Source: Stenopsyche tienmushanensis
Lineage: Eukaryota; Arthropoda; Insecta; Trichoptera; Stenopsychidae
Reading direction: 5' to 3'
Assembly: GCA_008973525.1 (NCBI GenBank)
Contig: WACJ01000528.1
Location: 2,108,001-2,172,000, forward strand
DNA: 64,000 nt
Shown here: piece after piece, positions 48,660-59,555 of the stretch
How the letters are laid out: the number at the start of each line of letters is the position of its first letter
How positions within the stretch are numbered: position 1 is the first letter of the stretch
The notes under the pieces: model-generated
Databases searched by the model: none
What the model was told of the DNA's origin: nothing
What the model saw: the letters and a program-made list of their open reading frames with translations, nothing else
Made by a program: the position numbers and the translations under genes

Positions 48660-50256
48660 CTAATTGTCTACTGTGAGGCCGTTTCCTCCCAAGTGCGTAA
48701 ACTGAGCTTCGAGGCCATTTGCTGTCAGTGTTTCTATAAGTTTGCTTATGTTTACTTCTTCAGAGTTTGGCGGAATAAGTACGATTGCAAATCTGAAACA
48801 AAATTCAAATTCATTATTTTATTCCAATTGATATTATACTTTTCATCATTATTTAAATTACCCGCCGCCTCCAGCGCCAGTCAATTTACAACTGAAGCCC
48901 AGCTCCTTTGATATATCGTAAGCCTTTTCCAGCAAAGGATGAGAAGCGCCTATTGTTTTCAGCAAATTGTGATTCAGATCGAAAAGTTCCTAGAGTATAA
49001 AAAAACGTTCGATAACAAGTTCCGCCGTTAATATTTCATATTTATATCAACAACAATCTTACAGATAGTTGTTTGAAGAGCCCGTCTTGCATATTCGAAT
49101 CCTCGTGCGCTTCGATGTCCTGCAACACCTAATATACGTATTATATACGGCTATATATTATAATCGAGTGTTACACGATGAAAACTTACTTTGAGCGCCT
49201 TCAAAGCGATGTGATTTAATGCATCCATTATGGAATCGACGATATCTGGATAATTTTCTTTGAGTATTTCAAATTTTTTAATGAGATTTTTAGTATTCCG
49301 AGAGACCTTCGTGTTGACTAAGCATATTTTTAAGTTTAAATTTAACGGATGAGCTTTGGGTTCACTCCCTCTTTTGAACTCTATCAACGATCCGTACGTG
49401 CATACGGTATTGTCGATTCCTAAAATTTGAATGAGCGATAAATTGTTACATCTTTTTAGCACACATTACAGCGACATTAATTAAGTTCTCACCTGAAGGT
49501 TTCCCATGGCATATTTTTTCACCATGAAAAGCCCAATCGCATATCAGCTTTAGTTCCGTCTTGTTGAATTTTCTTAAATCCATTGAAATAGACTCATCGT
49601 AAGCTCTCAATTTTTTAACAAACTCCGACGGCGCCTTTGAGCGAATGTATTGAAAGATGACTCCCACTACGGAAACAGCGTACGAAGCTGAACTACCGAT
49701 CCCGCTTCCTACATGCAAGTCCGACGCGATGGTCAAATCAAACGATGCAAATTTATGTGGAATACATTTTGTTATAGCGCAATACGCGTATAAAATTATG
49801 GTTATAGCTTGCACTTGAGCATCCGTCAAGATTGTACCGTTTTTCTTCATAAATATATCCAAAAATGCACTAATGATGCTTAAAAACTTATCATGATTAA
49901 AATTTTCAGAGACTCGCAGTTCACAATCGTTTTCGGACACTTTTAGCAATATATTATTATAGATATCGTCGTAGTCGAATGTGAGATTTTCTAAATTTAA
50001 ATTTCTTAAATTGACACAAATAGATCTAACGTTTTTGATGTTCTCCTACAATAAAAAGTTTTCGTGAATTATGCGTCAATTAAAACTATACAATTGCAAT
50101 AAGCTAAAAAATCACCTCAATCTTTGCGGTAGTTCGAATTCCTAAGCTTGCAGCTATAGCAGTTTTACCGTAGATAACCGAGTATTCGCCGTGTAATATC
50201 ACCTTGCCGGGAGTCGACACTTTGCACGTAATAATATCTTCTTCGATTGAAGACAT
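48660..50256 (-). CDS. MVK: Mevalonate kinase
   Basis: It phosphorylates mevalonate to 5-phosphomevalonate in isoprenoid synthesis, which in insects feeds juvenile hormone, dolichol and prenylation. Exons in transcript order: 50256-50116, 50045-49493, 49419-49190, 49128-49063, 48989-48862, 48792-48660, spliced in phase to 416 residues (human 396). GHMP-kinase motifs are all present: [18 protein letters not shown] near residues 15-31, the ATP loop [32 protein letters not shown] across the exon 2/3 junction, [11 protein letters not shown], and the C-terminal KLTGAGGGG loop, split by the last intron. Its start lies 117 bp downstream of the BolA2 stop on the same strand. Confidence 0.95.
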
Positions 50257-50373
50257 GTTTTTTCTTCAACGGTGTGATTAAATGACGGACAAATTAAACC
50301 ACCTTTTATGTTAATTTGAGATTTTTATTACAAAATTTTACATGCGCTACGCATCGAGCAAAATTGCGTAGAA

Positions 50374-53300
50374 TTATTTCTTTGCTTTAATGTCTTCCCA
50401 TTGCTGTATTGTATATGTTGTCTGGGAAAAAGCATGAATTTGTTTAAGTTCCTCATCTAAAGCTCCATGAACTAATCTGAATAAAAAAATAAAATAGGTG
50501 TAAAAAAAAAAGATACCTTGTGACAGCATTAGAAATATTTAACGAAAAAAGAAACGTTGTAAATGCGAAGATAGTCCCAGGAGTACCCGACACGTTTGAA
50601 GACGCTACGCTGTTTAGTATTTGTTTGGCAGCCATCAATAGTGGACGATTTCATGCCAACCAATATCACAAATCATACACTCAATACAGATACGGAAAAA
50701 GTCGCTGAGATTCGAGACACAGAAAAAAGCTGGTGAGGGTCCAACCGCAGGAGGTGTTACGAGTTACTGAAGTTATAAGTTAGCGATATACAGAACAGTG
50801 CATAAAATAGGGCTTTTGACTTTGAAGATCCCATGAATTGCACAAGCAGAAACTGAAGGAAGCCTAGCAACAGAAATGGGATCAGTCCAGCTAAGTAAGA
50901 TGGACCGGAGATAGGCGTGCTACAGGGGTCCATACTGGGATTCCACTGAACGCAGAGCTGCCTGCAGGAGCAAAACTCGTTGCCTTTGCTGACGATGTCG
51001 TGCTGCTGGTGACAGTTCGTTATCCATGGAAAATTGAGGCGAAAGGGAATAAAGCCCTCACCATAATCAGCTCATGGATGCGAAGAAATCGCCTACAGCT
51101 GGCGGCAGAGAAGAGGCAATGGTCTGCAGTAGACGAAGAAGACCGAGGGTAAACCTGCTCGTCGTCGATAGACACGAGGCCAAATATAGTAAAACCATAT
51201 GATACCTTGGAATCCTCATGGACTGCAAGCTGGCCTTCAATAAACTTCACGTACAGAACAGTATCTGAAGACGCGGTACTCATGATCACCAGCATCCCCT
51301 TGGACTTTGAAGACCCCAAAAATTGAACTGAGGGAAGTCTGGCAATAAAGAAGAGATCAGTCCAGCAAAGAAGATGGACCCAATGACTTATATCGGTCAT
51401 AAGTCGGTGGATGGCCCGGAAACATGGAGAAACGACATTTTGATTGGTGTAGGTGCTGATGTGCCATGGCTGCTTTGGGTCCTACCTGAAATGGATAGGC
51501 AAAGACTCAACCACGGCATACTACCATGTTGATGACGTGCAACACACTATCGATAATTGTGAAGCTTAGGCACTCCAGAGACACACCGAAAGCACTCGGA
51601 GTAACTGAGCTCAAAATTGAAAACATGATCCACAGCATAATGGTGACCAAAGAGAACTGGGACCTTTGGCAGGAATATGTAGAGTGTAAGTGATGACTGC
51701 CAAAGAGAGCAATGAGAGAGAGACGCAGAGCAGCTCTCCAACACTAGAATAGGGCCAGACCTGAAGCAATGTGATAAACAATGCTAGGGGAACAGATACG
51801 GACAAGGAGACCCATTAACCCCAGGGTTTTATGTAAGATTCCCCTCCCACAGGAAAAAGTCCAACCAATATCAAAGCCAAGCTAAATTTTACTCTGGGGG
51901 AGTCTGCCGAGACTGTACAAGCTGCCAAGACGAACATCGCAGTGGTCGACCAAATGAGGTGACCATGCCGATGATCGTCGATGAGAGTGCGCGAGCTACC
52001 AGACATGGTATGCATTTAAAAAAGTGCTGTACATAGAATATTAATTAAAATTTGCACATGAGAAAGCTGTGCGCAAGATAGGTGCTGCGTTTGCTCGCAA
52101 TGGAACGGAAGCATCATTGTGAGGATGTTTTAATCGAGTTTTTAGCAATTTTCACAGCAATAATATCCATCTCTTCATATCTGAGACAAAGGTATAATCA
52201 AAACAGAACCAAAATGGGAGAACCTACTCCAAAGAAATTGGCTAAAAAAAGCATGTTGTTTTCGACGGTTCTCACTATAAACAGGGTATCGAAGCTATTG
52301 AACAACGCTGGAAAAAGTGAATCGAGCCGAAATGATACTATGTTGAGAAATAAAGATATTTTTTTGTACATTTTTTGTGTTTTCTTTGTTAGGTCGTGTA
52401 CTTCTGGAACTATGCTACGGGACTACGTACGACTGGAGCGTATTCAAAGATTTTTAATAATATAACCTGTGGCGTGCGAGTGAGGGTTTTCCCAAAAACT
52501 TATCAGAAACAATGATTGCAGAGAATTTAGCACCACATCCATCAGAATCATCAGTCACCTCCTGGAATTGATAGAGTAGAAATTAGTCAAGCCCTACGAA
52601 ATAAAATGTTTATATTTGCGAATTAGATTTAAAATTTTCTTATCGATACTTACTCACCGATTTACAGTAAAATTAATAAGCACAACGCATAAAACTTTTA
52701 TCAAATTTGGATCTAAACTTCTTGCAATTCAGCGTTAATGTCAATTGGGGTCACGTTATTTTGCAGTGACGTTTCTTCGTTTATTCATAATTTAATTTAG
52801 CTTAAAATTTAGAATATAAAAGACATTCAAAGATTGTATTTGTTTATTTTTCTATTTATGTAACTTTTTTATACACTGTATATTTGCTCGGAATTATAAA
52901 TTGACAATAATTAAAGTATGCGTAGAAAAGCAAAAAATTGCTACAAGAAAAAGATGATATGAGCAATGGAAACAAATCCGGATAACGTGCAGGAGGAGCT
53001 TTAAACAACAAGCAAATAGTCAGTACAATCATTGTGCATAGAGAGGTTGCATAGAAGAAATTAAAAATCTTATAAAAATAGCTGTTGTACTCGTTTTTTG
53101 TGCCTTTCAATATGTTGTTGACTTTGGTTATATTGAAAATATCCGATAAGTTTGCCCATTTATCGATCATCATCAAGACAATTCCAAATGTTACGAAATA
53201 GAAGACCGTGAGAGAAAGATAGCATACGAAAAGACCGTCTTTCAACAACAAGGGAAGCATACTGAAGCTGGCAGTGATCAAAAACCATAGACAGGGAATC

Positions 53301-55206
53301 GGATCGAGGGGCAAATGGAGCAGAACCGGAATAGCACACAATAGAATCGTTTTTTCATGCACTTGAAATGAAAATAGGAAAAACGACAAAGATGAATTGA
53401 TCAAAGATAGCACAAATTTATTCACATTCGGACGGAAAAACAGATCCAAAGTTGAAGGCAAAACCGCCAAGGTCGTTGTTACCAGGCAAACTTTTGCCAT
53501 GGTTGCGTTGTTAAATATATTTTTTAATTTTATAACGATATTTATGGAACACCATATATTGGCCACTTTGTCTTCGAAAACTCCTCTGGCCAGAGGAAAA
53601 AGCCGCGTTAAGACGTGCCCGATGGAATTCAGACTGCTCAAAAAGGGCAACCAAATAATGGCAAACATTAAAATCACGGTGAAGCTTATTTTTGCAAGTA
53701 AATAAATACAACTCTTCCAGCTCTTGCGATCGTTCGGAACGCACTGTCGGAGCAAATAGACGAAGAACGGCAAGGAATGATATAATTCCATTTGCTTATA
53801 GTTCACGGCCATGACGAAAAATATCGAAGCCGGGACGAATTTATCCAGCAGAATAAACATGGTAGCCCACACAAACAGTCCGAGTGAGACGCAATTATAT
53901 TGAAAGTGGCCGTAGTCAATCAAAATGAGCCCGGGAAACATGAGCGCGATGCAGCTGGCCACTCCGGGAAGAAAGAATATGTTTCTGATGACCGTTGAAA
54001 TTTTATGGTTTTTCATCTCTTTCACTTTCAGTTTGTAATTGACGAAATAAAAACCGATCATCGCCGGGATGTAGAAATATAGATCAGATATGAAGACGGT
54101 CCAGCGCATGAACAACTTGTGAAATTCGCTCTCGTAGCCTCTCGAAGCGAAGAGGACTACCGATTCGGGATCGACAATCTCCGCAATGTGTCCGATGGCT
54201 AAACTATGATAGGCCGTCAGAGGAGGATAATCCAAGCCCCAATATTGCAAATCGTTCTGGGTGGTGTTTTGATACCATTGTTTTGTCGGAATGTGTAAAG
54301 TTATTTCTTGCCAATGTCGTTGCGCTTCATAGTCTCCAAACATGGGCGGATTATTTTGACCGGAATATTTATACAACGTCACACACCAGCGCAGCAGTAA
54401 CGATATCAAAATTCCACACCCCAAGAAGCATTTTGGAAAGTCATTTATATGGGCAGATTTCATTGTTTCATCTATTTCATCTGTTCATTGATGAAACTGA
54501 AAAAAGGAAACAAGAAAGGTATAGTTTAAATTTGGAGATGCTTGGGAGCAAAACATGATAACCAAAATGCTGATGAGGGTGTGGTAACACAGACGGAGAA
54601 ATAAAAGGCACAATAAGAAAGTATACATGATAAAAAAATACACAAGAAGAGACAATGAAAACAAACAATTTTTGTCAAAATAAAATTAATACTATGGTTC
54701 TGAAACAGTGTAATATTACAATATGAAATATCTTTGATGATTCTATTTAGAAAATAATATTTCAATATTAATATACAGCACTAGAACTATATATAAATCG
54801 ATTTTCATTTATGAATTCATTATACACGGACGTCATGAATTATTCAAATAGACATTTATGATTTTAATTTTGACAGATGTCAAGTATATGATAGTATCAA
54901 ATTGCTCTAAAATCGCGTTAAATTTAACTATATCTGAAATTCGGCAATAAAATGATATATAAACCAAAAGAACGATCATAATTGAGAGATTATTCAAGAT
55001 CTGATAAGACAATCCCGGCGTTTACGTCAAAAATTCACATGGCGGCCGAAATACAGTGGCACTATTTAGTTAGTTCCGCTGATAAATAAAACACGAAAAA
55101 ATTGTTAAGAACACAAAACGAGTATTTGATAGTGCAGACTTACGACGTGCACAGCCTCCAACTGCTCTGTCAGCTTTTTTTTCAAGAACTCTTCGGTCAG
55201 TGGCAT
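50374..55206 (-). CDS. BOLA2: BolA-like protein 2, first and last exons; middle exon unresolved
   Basis: BolA2 proteins partner monothiol glutaredoxins in cytosolic iron-sulfur handling. The first exon, 55206-55144, encodes MPLTEEFLKKKLTEQLEAVH, matching the BolA2 start, and ends at a good GTAAGT donor. The last exon, 50476-50374, encodes LVHGALDEELKQIHAFSQTT and ends DIKAKK, unmistakably BolA. The middle exon, which should carry a GCGAKF-like turn and LLQRHR, was not found. A candidate ending at the donor beside 50517 joins the last exon in phase, and its frame has a weakly similar SGTPGTIF, but it cannot be joined in phase to exon 1. ALG6 lies wholly between the two exons on the same strand. 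Either the gene has a long intron enclosing ALG6, or it is broken by the retrotransposon insertion at 50.7-52.4 kb. Confidence 0.6.
50520..50708 (+). other. Unidentified 62-codon open frame
   Basis: It starts MTALEIFNEKRNVVNAKIVPG and includes SICLAAINSGRFHANQYHK. The composition is protein-like and the frame ends cleanly at TGA. I recognise no family. It overlaps antisense the BolA2 middle-exon candidate, so at most one of the two is likely real. Confidence 0.25.
50914..51260 (+). mobile_element. Non-LTR retrotransposon reverse transcriptase remnant (R1-like)
   Basis: On the plus strand the frame reads GVLQGSILG, then LPAGAKLVAFADDVVLLV, with FADD at 50984-50995 being the polymerase catalytic motif, then SWMRRNRLQLAAEK. 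Further on, a YLGILMDCKLAF-like segment follows with frame breaks. This is the reverse transcriptase palm and thumb of a non-LTR element; spacing and wording are closest to the R1 group. Text from 50815-50905 recurs at 51290-51375, showing internal rearrangement, and decayed sequence of the same origin may extend to about 52010. Confidence 0.8.
52115..52340 (+). pseudogene. Mariner transposase pseudogene, internally deleted
   Basis: The frame HCEDVLIEFLAIF and, after it, GEPTPKKLAKKSMLFSTVLT correspond to the mariner middle region (PPPKKAK...VMATVFWD). In another frame YKQGIEAIEQRWKKCIE corresponds to the transposase C-terminus. The central catalytic part is missing. Confidence 0.75.
52856..54463 (-). 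CDS. ALG6: Dolichyl-P-Glc:Man9GlcNAc2-PP-dolichol alpha-1,3-glucosyltransferase
   Basis: ALG6 adds the first glucose to the lipid-linked oligosaccharide in the ER lumen, using dolichyl-phosphate-glucose. This intronless 535-residue frame (human 507) has the ALG6/ALG8 signatures FGDYEAQRHWQEIT at about 42-55 in the first luminal loop and WGLDYPPLTAYHS at about 75-87. Then come SRGYES, FMRWTVFISDL and LIDYGHFQYN, with roughly a dozen hydrophobic spans. The catalytic Asp is expected in the first luminal loop, at GDYE in this family. Wording fits ALG6 better than ALG8 (HIPTKQWY). It lies between the outer exons of BolA2 on the same strand. Lack of introns could reflect an old retrocopy, but the frame is intact. 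Confidence 0.95.
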   Translation of the reverse strand: MKSAHINDFPKCFLGCGILISLLLRWCVTLYKYSGQNNPPMFGDYEAQRHWQEITLHIPTKQWYQNTTQNDLQYWGLDYPPLTAYHSLAIGHIAEIVDPESVVLFASRGYESEFHKLFMRWTVFISDLYFYIPAMIGFYFVNYKLKVKEMKNHKISTVIRNIFFLPGVASCIALMFPGLILIDYGHFQYNCVSLGLFVWATMFILLDKFVPASIFFVMAVNYKQMELYHSLPFFVYLLRQCVPNDRKSWKSCIYLLAKISFTVILMFAIIWLPFLSSLNSIGHVLTRLFPLARGVFEDKVANIWCSINIVIKLKNIFNNATMAKVCLVTTTLAVLPSTLDLFFRPNVNKFVLSLINSSLSFFLFSFQVHEKTILLCAIPVLLHLPLDPIPCLWFLITASFSMLPLLLKDGLFVCYLSLTVFYFVTFGIVLMMIDKWANLSDIFNITKVNNILKGTKNEYNSYFYKIFNFFYATSLCTMIVLTICLLFKAPPARYPDLFPLLISSFSCSNFLLFYAYFNYCQFIIPSKYTVYKKVT

Positions 55207-56105
55207 CGCCGGCTTTTGTCGAAGATTGCCACACTAAAAAATCGATTTCACCATCTTACCCTTAGCACATCTTAGGCGGCTAATTGTTATGGCCAAAAAG
55301 TACGAACTGCAGCCAGATATTATGTATTTCGTAGTTAACTTTAAAAAATAATGACTTAATCTTTCTGTACTCAGCGTACAGTATCCATTTAAATTAATTT
55401 TATTACATCAAAAACATTTTTATATTGCTCAAAAACAATTGCTTGATGTATTACCAAAGCGATATAATTGCTTTATGTTAAATTAATTAAAATAATAATT
55501 TTAGGGATGCGCTCCAAGTGTGGAAGGGGGGCTTTTGGGACTGAGACTATTACGTTAAGATTTTAAAGTAAGCATTTGAGTATAAGTAAAATATTATAAA
55601 ACTTAATGTTTATCAAGTTGCGTAATTCTTAAACTCCAAAGTTTATAGAAATAAAACCGTGAAGACCGTGTTTTCCATTTAAATACACAGTCCCCTGATT
55701 TAGAGACAACAGTTCCTTGTTCAGGTTATCGCCGATTGGACTCTTTTGTAAGTGGACTCACAAACTCAGATAAATCCATAGTAATACAGAAGCAATTCAT
55801 TGAATTAACCACAAATAAGGACCATTAAAATAAATGTTTTAGTCATTTTGGACAGTGTATTTATTTCTCTATTAATATGTATAAATCACAATATGATAAT
55901 AAATTACTCAGTATGCAAAAAAAATACAATAATCGACGGCGTAATAATCGAATGATCAATTTTACAAATGGAGCTAATATAAAATGTATAGTAAAGAACA
56001 CAATATATGCACAGATATAGAAAATATAGCTTATCTTGATATATCTAACAATGGAATTTTATATAAAATATGCACTATAACAATTTTCCAATAATAATAT
56101 ATAAT
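54464..56105. other. Spacer between ALG6 and RAD54, containing BolA2 exon 1
   Basis: AT-rich. Apart from BolA2 exon 1 (55144-55206) I see no gene. The text 'ctgtactcagcgtaca' near 55368 recurs as 'ctgtacttagcgtaca' near 59233, followed in both places by 'atgcgctccaagtgtgg'/'atggagcgcccgtgg', marking two copies of an unnamed repeat. Confidence 0.5.
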
Positions 56106-58406
56106 TTATGCGTAATCTTCATCATTTTCATCGTCGCCTTCACTATAACTTTCGCAATCATCCTCGGGAATCACGCATTTATTCTCTTTTTCTTCCTGGC
56201 TATTGCTCTCTTTAGCTTCCGCTTTAGCAGATCTGTGATGAAAAACGAAAGATATGACCTTCCCCAGATCCCAGCATTGTTTGAGCACTATATCCGCTAA
56301 GCTTTTTTTATCTGCACAATGGTACCAATTGGAAAGATCAGATGTGCAATCGGAACCTTCCGGCGGCAGAGCGACTTGTATGTTGTTTACGCAACGTTTG
56401 CATTTGAATTTTGCATGAGTATCTGACAATGTATTCTCTTCCAGCCTAAAGAGATCTTTAAGATCCTCAGCGCAGAAGTGACGTATACCATCTTCGTTCT
56501 GATCGACGACAGTATCGCTGAGAGCTTTTTTGTGAGCTTGGCGTTGAAATATTTTCTCTTCTATGGTTCCCGTGGCCAGAAGACGATATATATAACACGG
56601 TTTCTTCTGACCGTCGCGCCAGACTCTGGCCATTGCTTGATCGTCGTTGGCGGGATTCCAGTCCGGATCGAACATCACCAGTCTATTGGCGCCTATCAGA
56701 TTCAAGCCGCATCCTCCGGCTTTAGAGCTCAACATGAATATCCATTCCTTTGTTTCTTTTTTATTGAATTCCTCGACTACTTTGGCTCGTTTTTTAATAG
56801 ACATTGTTCCGTCGAGTCTCACGTATTGGTAGCTGCGTTTCCGACAGAGTTTTTCAAATAAATCTAGAGTCTGAGTGTAGTTTGAGACCAAAACAATTTT
56901 ATCGTCAGTGTTTGTCTTTAAATTGGCCAACATGCAATCCAAAATTAACAATTTTCCAGAGAGTTCGGGTAGAACTTCCTTCGTGTTATAGTGAGCTGGT
57001 AATAATTTAAATGCATTTTCAAAACCTTCCGCTCGTTCGGCAATTTTTTCATAAATCAGATCGGGATGATTGCACAGTTTTTTAAGTGTAGTAATGTTCG
57101 ATAAAGCAGTTAATGATGATTTACCGTCATTATTCCCACTCATAGATCTTCTGACAGCTTCAGATTTAATAAAGCTCCTGTACAGCTCGCTTTGTAAATG
57201 AGACAATTTTACACAGATCACTTGTTCAAATTTAACGGGGAGATATTTTGTGAGGAGTTGACTAGTTCTACGAATCATGCATTTATTTACGAGCGCAGTA
57301 AGAGTAAGGAGGCACTCCTGTGCCTTTTCCCTCTCTTTAAGAGTAGAGAGAGAATCCTGACCCTTCAATATATGATTTTCGTATTTCTTTCTGAACTCTT
57401 GAGCCGTTCCGAGAATACCTTCGTTGACAAAATGAACGAGACTAAAATATTCCGTTAGATCATTTTGTATCGGTGTTCCGGATATTAAAATTCGTCTCTT
57501 TGCATTAAGTCCCATTAGCGCTTGGTATGTTTGATTTTCACAATTTTTTAGACGATGACCTTCATCGCAAAGTACCAGACCCACTTCGGAAGAGTGTAAT
57601 ATTTTTGTATACAATCTGAACGTTTCGTAAGATATAATCAATATCGGAGTAGCAACGCGAGTGCACGAATAAGTGTTCATAAATTGATTGAGTTTTAGTT
57701 CGATCTCCGCTTTCGAGCCTCCGTCCATCGGTAGAGCGTTTATTCTCTGTCCCAGCCATTTATGAATCTCATTGTACCAATTTTTTACCAAGCTACTCGG
57801 ACAGACGATGATAGCTTTGCATATCGTAGGCTTACAGTCCGGCCCCTGTCTCAGAAGAGTCCAAAGTATCGTGATGCACTGGAGCGTCTTGCCCAAACCC
57901 ATTTCATCCGCCATGATGCAGCCGTAGGCGTCCAATATCTGCTGTCCGGTTACGCAATCGTACATAAACTTGACGCCCTCTCTTTGATGAGGACGCAGGA
58001 TATTACCGAGCAGAGGATCGACGACTACCGCCACTTGTATCTTGTCCTGATCCATTTTCAACTTTTCATGTTCGGGTATGAACGGAGGCCGGAACAAAAC
58101 CAAAGCGTTCGGTTCGTCGGGATCGTGAAGAGCTCTTCTCACAGCGCATTTTTTTAACCCCAAGCTTTTGCTACTGTACGACGATACGTAGTTCGGAATC
58201 GGAACTTGAAACGGCTTACTCAATATTTGCCGGATCAACGTCTCGTGTTCGGATCCCGGGAGGTTTAACGTTATCTTTTGAGATAAGTTACAAACAACGC
58301 GCTCCTTCACCCTCCTGCGTTTCGGATTGTTGATGAGAGGACTTTTAAAGTCGAGATTAGCATCGTCGGATCTGTTGGATTGACTTGGCGCCAAACTTCG
58401 ACGCAT
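56106..58406 (-). CDS. RAD54L: DNA repair and recombination protein RAD54
   Basis: RAD54 is a Swi2/Snf2 DNA translocase that stimulates RAD51 strand exchange and branch migration. This intronless 766-residue frame (human 747) begins [15 protein letters not shown], matching the family start. It continues [11 protein letters not shown] and [15 protein letters not shown], then the helicase motifs: DEMGLGKT (167-174), DEGHRLKN (281-288), [59 protein letters not shown] and the motif VI arginine in MARVWRDGQ. The zinc-binding C-terminal domain is seen as CKRCVNNIQ ... [12 protein letters not shown]. The tail is acidic ([19 protein letters not shown]). Drosophila calls the orthologue okra. Confidence 0.97.
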   Translation of the reverse strand: MRRSLAPSQSNRSDDANLDFKSPLINNPKRRRVKERVVCNLSQKITLNLPGSEHETLIRQILSKPFQVPIPNYVSSYSSKSLGLKKCAVRRALHDPDEPNALVLFRPPFIPEHEKLKMDQDKIQVAVVVDPLLGNILRPHQREGVKFMYDCVTGQQILDAYGCIMADEMGLGKTLQCITILWTLLRQGPDCKPTICKAIIVCPSSLVKNWYNEIHKWLGQRINALPMDGGSKAEIELKLNQFMNTYSCTRVATPILIISYETFRLYTKILHSSEVGLVLCDEGHRLKNCENQTYQALMGLNAKRRILISGTPIQNDLTEYFSLVHFVNEGILGTAQEFRKKYENHILKGQDSLSTLKEREKAQECLLTLTALVNKCMIRRTSQLLTKYLPVKFEQVICVKLSHLQSELYRSFIKSEAVRRSMSGNNDGKSSLTALSNITTLKKLCNHPDLIYEKIAERAEGFENAFKLLPAHYNTKEVLPELSGKLLILDCMLANLKTNTDDKIVLVSNYTQTLDLFEKLCRKRSYQYVRLDGTMSIKKRAKVVEEFNKKETKEWIFMLSSKAGGCGLNLIGANRLVMFDPDWNPANDDQAMARVWRDGQKKPCYIYRLLATGTIEEKIFQRQAHKKALSDTVVDQNEDGIRHFCAEDLKDLFRLEENTLSDTHAKFKCKRCVNNIQVALPPEGSDCTSDLSNWYHCADKKSLADIVLKQCWDLGKVISFVFHHRSAKAEAKESNSQEEKENKCVIPEDDCESYSEGDDENDEDYA

Positions 58407-58618
58407 ATTTTCAGGGTCAAATTGGAACGGTCCGATGTCGGAACAAATACAACATGAGTCTAAATTGTTATTTTAAATGCGATCAGTAGATTGGAAACGT
58501 ATAAATGAACACATACTAAGCAATAAAGTAAAAATAATATGGCAAACTGTCAAACGACATTTAAAAACAAGAATCTGCAAGTTGACGCAGGTCTTAACAG
58601 CATTAATTTCGTGCATTA

Positions 58619-58633
58619 CCTAACCTAACCTAA
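58619..58633. repeat. (CCTAA)3, insect telomere-type motif
   Basis: Three perfect CCTAA units, the complement of TTAGG, lie 213 bp upstream of the RAD54 start codon. The tract is too short to be a telomere relic with certainty; similar AGGTTAGGTTAGG motifs are common in insect promoter regions. Confidence 0.6.
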
Positions 58634-59459
58634 ACGCAAGATTTGACAGCATTCTTCGTGATTCTCGTGTATTTGAAAAACGTCTAAAAATTTTATTTGG
58701 TCGATTAAAAAACAAATTATTATTTTAAAATTTTTATAATATGCTAAAATTCATTTCATGAATTTAAAATCATATAATTTGCATAAAATCTGCGTATGCT
58801 ATATTTGTCAACTTTGCTTTTTAAAAACAATACAATTTTTTCAGAAACGTATTGACAATAAAAAAAAACAAATTTAAAAAAATAATCTAGTAAACACAGC
58901 GACGGTTTAAGTATTAAAATGTTCACCAATTTATATAAAAAGGGGTAACATCAAATGATGATAATTTCTTATTTTTTTTTAAGTTGAAGAAAATCAATCT
59001 TTATGCAGCAACCAATGGATAACTTTATTTATAATATGTAAAGTGATTATTTTATATTGTATTTCCTGAGATCTGTCCTAAATACTTAAGATTTCCTTTT
59101 TACTTTCTTGTCGTTTCTGAACAATATTATATGGGCGTTTTTCAATAAACTGAGCACCTCAATGTCTCAGGCCAATATTGTGTGAAAAAATATTATTATA
59201 TATTTTCTAGTTAATTTTAAAAGATAATATTCCTGTACTTAGCGTACACAAGCTCAGAGCCGAAACGAGGGTATGGAGCGCCCGTGGAAAGTATCTAACT
59301 TGCACCTCCCACAATTTAGATGAACAAATTTTAATATTAAATTAATCAAAAGTAAACTTTCTTAGTGAATTTGTAAATATGGAAAAAATTGGTTGTCAAG
59401 TGATACAATACTATCCATTTAAACGCTTTCAGTTCGACTAGTATCAAATCCGAGCTAGA

Positions 59460-59555
59460 TTTTAATCGAGTGTTTAGCAATATTTCATGGCAATACGTTC
59501 GAGTTTTTGCATCAATTTAGGATGAAACATGGGTCCATCACTTCATTCAACTTTA
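59460..59555 (+). pseudogene. Mariner transposase scrap
   Basis: It encodes DETWVHHF after 'cagtttaggatgaaac'-like text, the first catalytic Asp motif of mariner, preceded by a decayed copy of the same leader seen at 47.9-48.3 kb ('tcgagtgtttagcaat'). No more than about 30 codons survive. Confidence 0.6.

Noticed and set aside
51020..52015. Minus-strand frames at 51.0-52.0 kb
   Set aside because: They are antisense to a decayed retrotransposon whose reverse transcriptase reads on the plus strand.
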